A stretch of DNA of 64,000 nucleotides from Tribonema minus (lineage: Eukaryota; Sar; Xanthophyceae; Tribonematales; Tribonemataceae): contig JAFCMP010000028.1 in NCBI GenBank assembly GCA_017506865.1, positions 124,001 to 188,000 of the forward strand. The letters run 5' to 3'. Every line of letters begins with the position of its first letter. Positions within the stretch are counted from its first letter, which is position 1. Made by a program: the position numbers and the translations under genes. Shown one piece after another: positions 23,301 through 34,800 of this stretch. The notes below the pieces were generated by a model. That model searched no databases, was not told the origin of the DNA, and saw nothing but the letters and a program-made list of their open reading frames with translations.

Positions 23301-26300
23301 TGCAGCGACGTAGGGAGTAGGCGCACACAACGCAGAGAGTAGTGGAGTGCGTGGTCAGTTTCTCGGCGAATGACTGCGGCGATGTAGGGGTAGGCGAGCA
23401 GCCCAGTGGTGCAGTAGGAGGTCACAAATGGTGGTGCCGACCAGCGTATAGTGAGAATACCTGTGGTAATTTCATATGTATACCTAACACCTATAGACTA
23501 ATATACGTTCTACGCTGTTGGCAACCCTAGTCACAATGCATAGGCTGGTCGTGTCATTGGCGCATAGCTGCCTTACAAGCGGAGCAACACGTGGTCACAA
23601 TGTATAGGTTGGTTTGTGCCTATGGCGCGTGGCTGCAGCAGGATCTCGTCGAAGTAGGCAGGTGTGCGAGAGAGTGGTACTCATAAGATGATCAGTGCAG
23701 GCATGTCGGGCATGCAAAAAACACCGTAGTATGGCGCACTGAAGTGCTGCGCAGCAAGATGTCGCAGCATGACCGCAAAAGTGTGTGTATATGGCGCGTT
23801 CAATCCCTGTCGAACAACTGCAATGTTGCAGGCGTGGCATGCGATGGAGAAGTGCAATGCATGGTTGGGCACGGTCAAGCGACCGGCCACGCGAGGGGTA
23901 TAGAGTGGTACACGGCATGGCATGGCAGTGGTGAAGGCATGCCACTCGGTACTACGATACTGAGAGCATGATTGAGCACCTCGCGTTGCGTCCGTTCGTG
24001 ATAGGTACTTGCCTCTACAGTTGTCTGATGATCGTCTGGGCGTTTTCGCACTTCAACCAGGAGTCAACCTATAAAAGTATGCAGTACCTCACACAAAGCA
24101 GCAGTCAACTTGAAGTACCTGACATGTACATAACCCTAATCCCACCCCTAACCCTTAACACACAGCAGGCTGTCAGCACTTCACGACACCTCAGCACTGC
24201 AACCTTCACATGATTGCCGCTGTGTGCGGTCGGAATCGCATAACCCTAACCCTAACCCTAACCCTAAGTCTCCTCATCAACATGGACATTTACATGGAAT
24301 GCTGCCACCACAGTAGTGGTAGGTGAAGGTTACTGTGCAGTCAGCATTCAGTCACGTCAATATACGGGTAGGTTGCCGCCTAAGCCTGCCCCTGAGGATA
24401 GGGTTAGGATTCGAGAGCACACCCTCTTCATGAGTGCCCACCAAGGTTGAAGTTGGCGTATGCCGAATTGCAGTTGGTGGCACATGGGTAATGCGTACGT
24501 ACACGCATAGTCTTCCCGCAATGGTGCAGCACTGAACAGAGCCAGACACCACCCCGCAGCCCCTGTTGCCATCGCTGCAGAGCAGCGCTGCAGTGTTGCA
24601 GTATTCTTGTACTTCAACTAGGTGACCGATACCCCAATTGGCTGCCGCCGTGGCACAACCGTTGTTGGGCAATCGCAGCAGCGACGCAGCTTCGACAGTG
24701 CCGGCGGGCTGTTGTGGAGCACTGCTGCAGTCAACTGCCGCAGAGCACTGCTGCAGTGTCAGCAGCAGCACCACCACCACCATAGAGCTCAGCAGCAGAG
24801 CGTTGCTGCAGTGTTGATGGCTGTACCACACAGCTCGGCAGCAAAGCACACAACGCTGCTGCGGTGCTGACCGCTGTAGCACAGAGCTTTGGCAGCAGAG
24901 CACTGCTGCAGTGTCAGCAGCACCACAGCGCTCCACAGAGCGAGACAGGCAGAATCGAGCCTGTGCCCCAGGCTCTTACTGCATTTTCCCCCACCCTACC
25001 CTTCATCCTAACCCTAGCCCTTGTCATCAACCCTAGCATTAGGGCAAGAGCCGTGCTGACCTGCACGCCCATGCTGATGCGCGTCAGGCCAATGTCCAGG
25101 AACCTTCTGAGCCGTTCCGCATCGAACGTTCCGGGATCCATCTCCGCGCAAATCTCCGCCCCCGGCGCGAGTCCCCCAAACTCCTGCTTCACCAGCTCTA
25201 TCAGCTCCGACATGAGCTCAGGGGGGCATAGTGAGGGGGTGCCCCCTCCGAAAAAAACAGTTTGGAGCCCCCCGGCCGGGACGATAGATTCGCCTAAGGC
25301 GCGTTTTGTGGCCCTGATTTCGCGTTTGAGCAGTGCCACGTAGGAAACGGCAGCTCTGTCGGCGTCGCCGGGCCTGTCGCCAACCACCTGCGGAGCACAG
25401 CAGGGTATGTAGGTATGCAAGTACGTGTGCGCATACATGGTGATTGTCCAGGTATCATGTGGGTATGCATGAATGAATGTATGTGCAGGCAGGTAGGCAG
25501 GTTGTGTTGTTGAGGTGTAGACATGTGTGCATACATGCATGTGCGCATGCACATATGTACATATGTTTCGATGCACGCACACATGTATATGCCCATGCAT
25601 GAACTTGGACGCATGCATCAGTGCCCTGGAGACGACATTTGTTGTAGGCAGCAATGTGACCTTAAGCGATGTACATGGGCTGGACTGTGGCCCTGGCCTG
25701 GCTGGTGTCAGCATGATTCGCGGTGTCAGGTGTCATGTATGTAGGTACAGTCGGATCACATTACTGTCACATCTGCGGCTTAGATATTTGGCACTTGTGT
25801 GTGGCACTTCGGCACTCTGGTGGGTGACAATTTCATGGGCATGCTGGTATGATGCCACTCGCACCTGCCCAAAGCTACAGTGCTGAAAAATCTATCAGGC
25901 TGTGATATGCAAACGACGCGTGTGTAGTGTCACAGATTTTAGCAGTCCCTTAAACTGCCTTCAAGCTCAGCCTGCCATTGACTACCACCACATTTCATCT
26001 AAGGAGACACGACACAAGTACCAAGCACGCCAGTTGTTCCCCAAGCGGTGCACAGGAAACAGCCGCTAACATACCTACATACCTTGATGGGAAAGTCGCA
26101 GTAGTAGCAGCGGCGCCGGCAAAAGGGTATGTGTATGTACACCGATCGGGGTGCAGCAGTGGCTCCGCCAACGCCGCCACCAGCATGAATCCCAGCAGCA
26201 GTCGCGGGGCCAGACGGTTGTACTGGCGCTTTGAGTGCCGCCGCCGCAGCTTGTGGCACCGCAAATGCATCAGCATGAAGCCCGGATAATGACGTTGAGC

Positions 26301-26310
26301 CTTGAAGCAT
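20394..26310 (-). CDS. hemW: HemW-like radical SAM protein (oxygen-independent coproporphyrinogen oxidase family)
   Basis: Radical-SAM protein of the HemN superfamily. HemW/RSAD1 members bind haem and pass it to target proteins rather than oxidise coproporphyrinogen. Five exons in phase on the minus strand: 26310-26083, 25387-25061, 23299-23087, 21875-21603 and 20720-20394, giving 455 residues. The iron-sulfur motif CRRRCYYCDF (Cys64, 68, 71) has the Asp-Phe ending typical of HemW, not HemN. Then come GGGTPS (about 124-128), EMDPGTF, ISMGVQ joined to SFDESLL, DLICGLPNQT, YDLQ joined to VEDGTAFGRW, YEISNYARPG and YLAFGNGAASHV, with the C-terminal SRPRRLQ/EYEAW helix. The first 55 residues are Ala/Gly-rich and non-conserved, plausibly an organelle transit peptide. 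Start chosen as the first ATG in frame. The gene faces the UBE2S gene 679 bp away. Confidence 0.95.
22318..22391 (-). repeat. Decayed partial copy of HemW exon 3
   Basis: Matches 23120-23196 of the real exon. The minus strand still reads NQTRVQWQQVLSAV against NQTRAQWRHTLSAAV in the exon. The copy lies in the next intron downstream, 730 bp from the exon end. Confidence 0.8.
22415..22433. repeat. (GT)n microsatellite
   Basis: About nine uninterrupted GT dinucleotides in a HemW intron. Confidence 0.85.
22739..22995. repeat. Tandem duplication with HemW exon 3 donor echo
   Basis: Two related units, 22739-22860 and about 22891-22995, share CAACCCCAATGCTAA, CCTGACCCTGA and TGCAGGGAGGCGACCTA. The first ends with GACCTCACCTGCAAATCGTAG, a decayed copy of the exon-3 donor context at 23079-23100. 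Telomere-like CCTAACC words are interspersed. Confidence 0.65.
23525..23640. repeat. Two-copy tandem repeat in HemW intron
   Basis: GTCACAATGCATAGGCTGGT near 23530 recurs as GTCACAATGTATAGGTTGGT near 23595, followed in both by TGGCGC.T.GCTG. Period is about 66 bp. Confidence 0.7.
24239..24268. repeat. Interstitial (CCCTAA)4 tract
   Basis: Four perfect CCCTAA units, the reverse complement of TTAGGG, inside a HemW intron. Looser CCTAACCC words lie at 18918, 22500-22540, 24130-24160, 25000-25025 and 62448-62475. It is flanked by normal gene sequence, so it is not a chromosome end. Confidence 0.85.
24560..24945. repeat. GAGCACTGCTGCAGTGT minisatellite
   Basis: Five to six irregular copies of GAGC.CTGCTGCAGTGTCAGC with short spacers, in a HemW intron. 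The core is a palindrome-like CTGCAG/CACTGCTGCAGTG. Confidence 0.7.
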
Positions 26311-26988
26311 GAGCGCTGCTGCAGCGGAGCGACTCCATGACAGCGGCCTGCGCCTGCGTCTGCAGCGGGCAACGGGCTGTTGCGATGAAGAGGAAGAGCC
26401 AGTGACAACATGGCGGCAGCAGCCAGATACAGGTCAGGAGGATCAAGCCAAGACAGGGACAGAGGGACAGAGAGCGACAGTGACAGTACTGTAGTCGATA
26501 CAATCTTGCAACAACATATATTACAGGATTGGTATGAATGTGCTGTTGACGAATGACAAGATTAGGACCTCAGGAATCAGCAGCGTACACAATAGCGACA
26601 ACAGCGACAACAGGTTTTACGGCGCTGGCACCTCTGTAAATCGCGCACACTGATCGCCCAAGTCCTTGTTTGACGATTCGGAGTAAGTGATGGCATTGAA
26701 GCTCACCTGATTCCATCCAGTGCTTGTCATGCTGCCGCGCACAAGGATCGTTGGAACCAGACAAACTTCACGTTTCCTCGCTTGAAGTTTCCTCGCTTGA
26801 TGTTTTTGTGTTCGAGAGTTTTTAAAAAGCTCGCACTTCTTCAGAGGCTATCAGTTACACTACCTTGCCAGGTTGTGTATTGGAGCAGCATTTACGCCCG
26901 GCCACGCAGCTTGTAGTGTGCTAGGAGGTGTGCGAGGCGAGTGCGCCCAATTACCTCTCCTGTCGTGTCTGAAGTTGATCATTGCATC
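26311..26988. promoter_or_regulatory. Shared divergent promoter region of hemW and UBE2S
   Basis: The interval lies between the start codons of two head-to-head genes. The only local structure I see is a direct repeat of TTTCCTCGCTTGA at about 26772-26800 and a TTTTTAAAAAG stretch near 26817. Assigning core elements would be guesswork. The left end may include 5' UTR of HemW. Confidence 0.4.
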
Positions 26989-29900
26989 ATGGCGATGCAC
27001 AAGCGAGCCGACCAGAACTACGAGAACCTAGGCCCTCAGGTCGTTTGCAGGGTGCAGAAAGAGATCCACGCGCTGGCCAAAAGGTGAGGTGCCTCTGCCG
27101 TACGCCCATGCCAAGCCATTCCATTCTGTAACCTCCGATGCTGGTCAAGCGGTTGCGGTTCCCGCTGCTGCGCCGTCGGCCTACTCAAAATCTGTTCCGC
27201 CCTTCGTCACGATTTTATCCGAAGCACAAAGCTGCACTGCATTTGCAGCCTCATGGCTCGATTTCCGTGCTGCCCTCGTTTTCGCGCCCTCACTTTCTGA
27301 ACCGCGGTCCGATCGCTGCGCTGCTGCTCTCTCCAGCCCGCCAGATGGCGTGAGGTACCTGCCTCAGGACGGCGCTCCCATCTGCCACGTTTATGCTGAG
27401 ATCACAGGCCCAGGTACGTGCTTTCACATGCAGCCACTCCTTCACCTTTAGCTGAAGTTGGTATGGTGCTCATTGCTACTGCACGCACAATCTCAGTTGC
27501 TGACTCTGCTGCTTTGCACACTGTGAACATGACTGCTGTTGATCCACTTCTGAGCCATGTTGGTGCCTGCTGTTGTTGTCCTGAGTATCATTTAGCAGTC
27601 GCAGCAAGTGGACACAACACTCTTTTTGAAAGACTCTCAACTCTACAAAATACTCTCACGTGGTTAGGGTTTGTGTATGTATCCGAGAGACTTTGGAGCT
27701 CTGAGCCTCATGCACGCGGCCTTTCCCCCTACTGTAGTGTGCCGAGCCGAAGTCAGCTCAGCCGTTCTCCTGAAGCAACATGTCTGTGGCCAGCCGATAG
27801 GCCAGTCGTCGAAACTTTGGCTGAGTTATGCAGCTGGCAGAGCTATCTTGTCCCCTCGCCCCCCAAGTGGCGATGTTTCAGTGACGTTTCACCCGCGTCA
27901 GCGGCTGGTACACTTTTCCTCTTCCCGTATGACGGAACAATGCGTTAGTCCTGTTCACTTTTTGAAGGGGAAGTCGACTCACCCGATCGGCTTCAGGTTC
28001 AATCCGATAAGGTTGAAGCGGTAGGCGGCGGCATGGGTTCACATGAGGACGTAGAGCGTTGCTGCTGCTGCTCATAGCCCCAGTCCATCAACTAAACAAC
28101 TGGACAGCGCAACAATCAGAGCACACTGCTTTTGCTCGAATCGTACTGTCAGAATGCTAGAGGGCAGTGCTTGAGAGCACTCAAGAAGGCCAGCTGTGTT
28201 GGTGCCAAAGTACTTGTGGTTCTCTTGGTCCGCTCTCCCTACAGTTGAGCACTCTCTTACAACATTCCGATGACGCTCGTGTTGAGTGCATATGCAACTT
28301 GTGCTGACCAGGCCAGCTGCCTTTGACTTTTCGGTTGCGATGAAGTTTTGCCTACTTCAATACTTGAAGCTGAAGTTGGACTTGACATCATCCTCACATC
28401 GAGCTCTTGACTCAACTACCATAAGGTTCATTACCGTTGTCAACAACTCTGCAGAATGGTATAATATGCTTTCAGACCCCTGGCCTGCAGTTCACAAATC
28501 AGTTCACCCCCAGCTGAGCCCTACAAGGTCATTATACTGTTGTGATTACGAGTCGTGCTTATATGCTAAATCAGTCTATTTACACACCGCGCGCTCCTTG
28601 TAGCTGTTGAGCTACCTGTGCCCTTCTCCTGCACTGATGCTGACATAACATACCCAATGTGACCATGCCTACCAACACAGTGGTCACGTAACCCACACCT
28701 ACACGGGTGTTCTCACGCTGCGAACGCCGCCGCCGCTCATTCCTGCCCTGCGCAGACGGAACGCCCTATGCTGGGGGGCGCTTCGTTGTCAAACTCGTCC
28801 TGGGTAACGCGTACCCAGGAGTTGCCCCCCGCGCCTTCTTCCTCACGCGCGTTTACCACCCCAATGTGGGGCCCTCTGGCGACGTGTGCGTCAATACGCT
28901 CAAGAGGGACTGGACCCCAGACGTGACTGTGAGCCACGTGTTCCAGGTCATTCGGTGCCTGCTGATACAGCCGTTCGCGGAGTCGTCGCTGAACGACGAG
29001 GCAGGCACGTCCCCGCTTGAAGTGAATCGAATGCTGCATGTTTCATCTGTTGAAGTTTGTGGGATGCTGAATTTTATTATCTGTTGCAAGTGTGTTGGAG
29101 CCCATGTCTCTAGGTCAGTTGATGCCTGCTGATGCAGCTGTTCGCGGAAACGCAGCTGATTGACGACTCGGGCATGTCTCCACTTGAACCCATGCTGGCC
29201 GACTGTTGAAGTTGACGCAGCATTCCGAATGAGGCACTGCTCAGTGATAAGGCAAAGCACCACCACTCCATAGGTAGGTAGGTAGCCAAGTGATGAGGCA
29301 AGCAGCCAATTGTGAGCGTCCAGTGTAGTATTGGTAGTATTGAGCATGACATCGATGGCCTGGTTTCAGCATGGTATACGTATCGTGCGCGTCCTGACCG
29401 TATTGCCATGACACCATATTATTGGTGATCAAAGCCTGTATCATTGGTGGGTGCAGTTTACAAGTTCAAGGAAGATGAAAGCGGCAAGTTGAAACATTCA
29501 GCTATGTACGAGGTATCGTTTACAAATGTCTGACGCGCGCGCCTTACATTGCGCGCTACTTACGATGCCAAGATCAGTGCGCTGGATCATGCGGTCAGCC
29601 CGTTTTTAAAAGCCCCGCGAGCTCCTATTAAACCAATAGCAGCATATCTCACGACAGCACGCGAAACCCCATTTCTTCACAGTACCTGCGCAAAACGCCC
29701 AAATGACTCAGACTGAGACTCATGCCCGACACACCCCATGCAAATGCTCACACACAGGCCGCCTATTCATGGAGTCCTACGACGAGTTCCACCGCCGAGC
29801 AGCAGTGCTCACCGCAGTGCACGCCAAGCCCGTCAAGGCTGGCGGTGACGCGGACGAAACCGACGAAACCGACGAAACTGCCACCGCGCCCAGCAAACCG

Positions 29901-30062
29901 GGGACACCGTCAGAGGCGGCGGCGGCGGCGGGAGCGGCGGCGGCGGGGGTGCAGGCAGGACGGCAGCAGAAAGCCGCTGCGAAGGCGGGAGTGAAGCGCG
30001 GTGCGTGCGGAGGCAAGAGCCCTGGCGGCGACGCGCGGCGGAAACTGCTCAAGCGCTTGTGA
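26989..30062 (+). CDS. UBE2S: Ubiquitin-conjugating enzyme E2 S (APC/C chain-elongating E2)
   Basis: E2 enzyme that, in the UBE2S/UBC22 family, extends Lys11-linked ubiquitin chains on substrates of the anaphase-promoting complex. Exons: 26989-27083, 27337-27413, 28756-29004 and 29758-30062, giving 241 residues. The family signatures are all present: NYENLGPQVV at the start, PPDGVR, GTPYAGG, YHPNVG (HPN motif) and GDVCVNTLKRDW with catalytic Cys about 102. LNDEA joins GRLFMESYDEF. The tail is a Lys/Ala-rich linker ending RKLLKRL, matching the Leu-Arg-type C-terminal peptide by which UBE2S docks on the APC/C. The third intron fits only as GC-AG (AG then GCACGT at 29005). All phases agree. Start is the first ATG; a second ATG follows two codons later. 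Confidence 0.95.
29105..29197 (+). repeat. Decayed copy of UBE2S exon 3 edge and donor
   Basis: About 90 bases repeat the exon end and intron start (28945-29035): GCCTGCTGAT.CAGC.GTTCGCGGA is shared, then GACGA.....GGCA.GTC.CC.CTTGAA. The copy is 160 bp downstream. Its donor region reads GGGCATGTC where the exon has AGGCACGTC. Confidence 0.8.
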
Positions 30063-31814
30063 CGCAGCACACGACAGCAGTGTGGCGGCAGTGCGGCGGC
30101 GGTGTGGAGCGCTGCTGTGTGCACGCGCGTCATGGCTCAGCGTCGCGCTCCGGTGTGTGTGCGCGCGCGCAGACTGGTGGTTGAGCGCTGCTGCCTTGAG
30201 CGCAGCGCCATGAGCAGCCCCGGTCATCGTCACGAGGGGCGTCTCAATCGGGTTGCGCAGAGACAAGAGCTGGATGCGCGCTCACCGGCGAGTGGCGGAG
30301 CTGAGCTCTGACGTAATTGCGCAGCTGTTGAGCGCTGATGCAGGAGCGCAGCGTCTGAGCGTTGGCGCAAGTGCGCAGCATTGTGTGCTGGCGGTCGAGC
30401 GCTATAGCGTGTGGATTTAAAGGGCTGGTAGGTGTTGTTCTGTGCATAGTCATTGCGTGGTTGCCACAAGTGGCAGAAGTGCTTTGCCGGGTCCGCCCGG
30501 GGAAATGAGGATGTCACAACTTCAACTTGAGGTAGGGCTGGCACCTTCTTGCGTCACAGTGAGCTCAACCTGCTGGGCCTGGGATGCAGTTGAGGTGTGT
30601 CACGTAGTGTTGAGCGCTGCTGCTGCAGAGCACTGCAGCAACGCAGCCATCAGCTTGCGTGCCACGAGCATGCGGCCTCGAGCCATCTTGGCGGAGGGAC
30701 AGGAACGGGTATCGGTAAACCCAGCCTCAACTTCAAGCTAGGACTCACCGGGCGGTAGCAGTGTGGGCGAGCTGCAGGGGCGGAGAGAGACGCACACTTT
30801 CTGCCTTCGCGATCGCTAATGGTGTGGCCACACATGTGGGCCACATGCGGCTCGCCTGGGCTGGTGCAGGGATTGCAACGATCAGCCTCTCCCCATGCCG
30901 CGGCCCCTGCCGCTACAGTCAGGTGACGGCAACACCAGCCGCCGCCGTCTGGTGCGGTCAAAGTTGCGGCGCATGCGTGTCTACGCAGCAGCGCTCAACG
31001 CGGCAGCCAGCAGCGCTCAACGCGGCAGCCAGCAGCGCTCAGCAACGGCCGCGCGTACACATGTTGCGTGCCCACTTGCTGGGCACTGGGCACGCTGTGT
31101 GTCAGGCGTTGCCATTCCTTATATCGTGTATGTAGGCAGGACGCGTAGCGCATTTCGGTGCGTGCAGCGACAAAGACCCGCTTGTGAATATCGACGGCTC
31201 ACGCGTCATTTGTCGTGGCCATTGTGCTGATTGCTGTGTTTTGTTGGACTTGCGCTTTTGGTCAGTAGCCACACATGTTGTAAGGCGTGCTTGCGTTTGA
31301 GCTGTGCACAGATACTGCTTTGTCTGCGAGCGTGGGCCAGGCGAGAAACCAGAGACGAGCACCGATGATTACATCATAAATAATACAGGCACAATACAGA
31401 GGGTGTGCAGGTTGAGTCTGTAGCATGCACGTGTGTGATATGCAATCGATGCATGGGCGTACCTCAACATGACATGATCAAGACAACATGGACATGATCA
31501 AGACAGTAGAAGGCATCATGCATGAGAGGTACCACGTATGCAGTAGTCATGTCTATGCGGCCACTCAGGCGCTGATTGTCCGCTTTTTGTCAGCTTATGA
31601 TAGCTCATCCACCGCACAGTGTGGGAAGCAGACTCATGTTTACCAGCTGCATGACGATACACTGTTGAAGTACACCCCTGTACTTGAGCAATGTTTGGCC
31701 AGCAGCCTGTCTCCGTCCGGAGCACTGCCGCACGCTCCAGCACCGATATCCAAACAACCGTGCACTTCAACAGCAGCGCAAAACTGCAAGGTTCTAAGTG
31801 CACCTTCGTCTAGC
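30063..31814. other. Convergent intergenic region, no gene recognised
   Basis: It lies between the stop codons of UBE2S (plus) and the F-box gene (minus). The only clear structure is three tandem copies of the 22-bp unit CAGCAGCGCTCAACGCGGCAGC at 30986-31041, plus scattered GAGCGCTG words. No coding evidence. Confidence 0.55.
30986..31041. repeat. 22-bp tandem repeat, 2.5 to 3 copies
   Basis: Near-perfect repeats of CAGCAGCGCTCAACGCGGCAGC. The core CAGCGCTCA is also the most common dispersed word in the window. Confidence 0.8.
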
Positions 31815-34800
31815 CTAGTTGGACATCCACTGCAGCAGCATGCCGTTGTGCGCGACAGAGCGCGCGCCCCCCCCAAACACCCCCGCCGTAATGTGCGTCC
31901 CGCAGTGATCCACGAGCTGTAGCGACGGCGCGCAGCAGCGGATGCCGGCGTCGTGCAGCCTGTACGAGCTGCGCAGGTTCAGCGCGCGCAGCTCCGGCGC
32001 GTCAATGCTGAGCGCTTCCACGGGCAGCAGCGACAGGTCCAGGGTATGTATGGTACGCAGCGCCAGCGTCGCGCTGCGCAGCGCCATGCACATGTCGAGC
32101 GACAGGCGCGCGAGGCGCGGGCAGTCGAGCGCCACGCTAGCCAGCGCGCCGCAGCACGACAGGTCGAGTTCGCGCAGCTCCGCGCTAGCGATGCGCAGCG
32201 CCGCCAGCCCCGCGCAGCCCCGCAGCACGAGGCGCCGCAGCGCCGGGCACGCGGCGACGGCGCCGTCCACTGCGTCAGCGCTCAGCTTGGTGCAGGTGCT
32301 GGCGTCGAGGGCGGTGAGGGCGGGCGTTTCGAGCAGTAGCGCGCGCGCGTGCACGCAGCGCGCGACGGTCAGCGCCGTGAGCGCGGGGGCGGCAACGCGC
32401 AGCCGCGCCAGCGCGGTGCAGTCAGCAACGCTCAGCGACTCCAGCTGCGGCAGCGCCGCGACGACAGCGCTCACATCCTCATCGCGCAAGTGGCGGAAGC
32501 CGTCAAGCGATAGGGCCGTGAGGTTCGGCGCCGCGCAGACGACACGAAGCATGGCGGGACCGCGCGTGAAGAACGTTCCTGAGAGTTCTAAAACGGTCAG
32601 CGCGGAGAGATTCCGGCGCGCGAATGCGGCCAGCGGCGCGTCTGCGACCGCGCGCGCATTAAGCAGGCGCAGGCGCGAGAGCTGCGGCGCGACGGCGGCG
32701 ATGGCGGCGTAGCCTGCGGCGCTGAGGCGCGGGGCGCTGCGGACGGTTACGTCGGTTACGTCGGGGTGTAACCGCAGCAGCTTGGCGAGGCTCACGGCGC
32801 CGACGTCTTGGGTGACGTCGAGCGTCTGACACAGCCTGCACAGGGGGGTATGTAGGTACATGGGGCAATGAGGTGGGATGGTGAGCGAGTCGTAATGTGT
32901 AGACCAGTAATAGTCTGGGTATGGCACATGAATAGATTGTGATGCAGGGATGGCGGTGCAAATTACGTGATAGTGTTTTAGCATCAAGACTGATTGTGAC
33001 ATTGAGGCACACTGGGTGGGCAAGCGCTTTTTGTGAAAGTGCATGCTATCCACGCATGGCACATGTCATCAGCAGCATCAGCGCAGCAGCAGATCTGGCA
33101 TTGGTCCAAAGCGCTGCGCGAGGGTAAGGGTGGAATATGAAACAACAGAAGGATCGGATAAGCATATGCAGCAAACTCCAGGTTTCATGGCACGCGATGT
33201 GTGAGCGGCGAAGCTTAGTGCCGCACGTCGAGTGATGCGCATCGCGCTTGTTGTGAGTCACACTTCATTCCAGCACTGCGCAGCAGTCGCCGCCATTTGG
33301 CAACACGGCAGCGGCCGCGACGGTGGCCTGAACTTGCAGTGGTCGTTCCGCCGCACAGGCTACAACGCGCTGCCGCCACAGCAGCGGCTCCGGGCAAGTC
33401 ACGTGCACCCTGGCACTGAGCCCACGTCAGTTCCTTTACATGCCCCCGCTTCGTTTCCGCTGCGCCCAGCCCAGGTGCGTGGGTCCAACAGCAGCGAGCG
33501 TCGTGCAGAACAAGCGCGACACCCGCTTTTCACACCAAACGCGGCTGCTGAACCTGCGAGAGCACATCAAGCACATCGCCAAACTGGAGCTGGCGCGCTG
33601 CGACGACACCTCCTGCATGATGTTGGGCACCACGGGCTGCTGGCGCCAGTAGTCGCCTGCGGGTGTTGTGGGTCAAACCCAAACGTCTCCGCTCGCCGCG
33701 TGTTGCATGCAGGGGGGCCGCTGTCGCTGTCGCTCTCTGCGCTGGCGCCGCTGCTGGCGGGCGCGGAGGCGGAGGCGGGCGCGGCGTTGCGGACGTGGCG
33801 GCGGCCGTGGCCTTGAGGGTGTTGCCGTGCATCAGCCACAGGTACAGTGGCAGGGGCCGCAGCGTCTCGCCGCGCATTGCGTAGTCCATCGGTTGGGACA
33901 TGAAGTTCACGCGGCGGCCGCTACGCTCCGCGACCACTTCACCGTCAGCGCTTTCCTGCTGAGAGCCGTTATCGTCGCTGTCGCCGTCGCCGCAGCGCGA
34001 CAGCTCCAGTTTGGCGATGTGCTTGATGTGCTCTCGCAGGTTCAGCAGGTGCGTTTGGTGTGAAAAGCGGGTGTCGCGAAGCTTTTCTGCACGACGCTCG
34101 CTGCTGTTCGGGGCGCCCATCTCAACATGCGACTGCACGCCGAGCAGTGAGCTGTTCGGCCTGCGCTGCAGCTGCTCGTGCGCGGCGGTTGGCAGTCCTG
34201 CCGCAGATCGAGCTGCTGCCGCTTCCACGATGACCGCGAGGAGCGGCACGAGCGTGTTGATCGGCATCTCCCCTTTGGTTGCATAATCCATTATGTAGAA
34301 GCATAAAGCTCGCGCGCCCTTGCCGCCGAAGACGGCCTTGATGTCGCAGTTACATCTCATGCATTGCTGCAAGAAGAGTATGAAAGCGTTGAGCCACGGC
34401 TCGTGGCGCCTCACCGCGTGCGCGAACATGCCGTCCTCCGCTGCTTCGAGCTCTCGCAGGACGCGCTGAGGAAGTGCGTGAATGTGCATCGTGCACACAG
34501 GTGTTGTGCACGGTTTGCGTGGCTACACCGGGGTGCCACTGCAGTTCTTCTGGGATGCTTGAGGTGCCGATGCCCCCTGCGACCAATGCACAAACCCTCA
34601 ACAAGGAATATGGCAGCGGTCACTCATCTAAAACCGCCTTCATCCTTGCGTCAGGTGGTGTGCTTACTGCTGTTTCGAGATGAAAGCTGGATGCAGTTTG
34701 AGACGTTGCAACGTATGTAGAGTGAGGCGTTTTCGTTCAGGATTGGTTCACTTTCAAGGCAAAGCTGTCTGGCAGAAGACGACGTAACGGTCACAGCCCA

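Noticed and set aside
24239-24268. Chromosome end
   Set aside because: The telomere-like tract is only four units long and lies inside a HemW intron flanked by coding exons.
24352-24936. Cys/Ser-rich minus-strand frame as a gene
   Set aside because: It overlaps the GAGCACTGCTGCAG minisatellite within a HemW intron. The repeat explains the open frame.
20394-26310. HemN coproporphyrinogen III oxidase
   Set aside because: The iron-sulfur motif ends CDF rather than the CGC-type HemN ending, and the protein has HemW-type C-terminal motifs.
31942-32712. Plus-strand open frame opposite the LRR exon
   Set aside because: High-GC antisense shadow of the leucine-rich-repeat exon.
33232-33816. Plus-strand gene in the F-box intron
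   Set aside because: The frame runs across the inverted duplicate of the Helitron-like block and shows no independent coding pattern.
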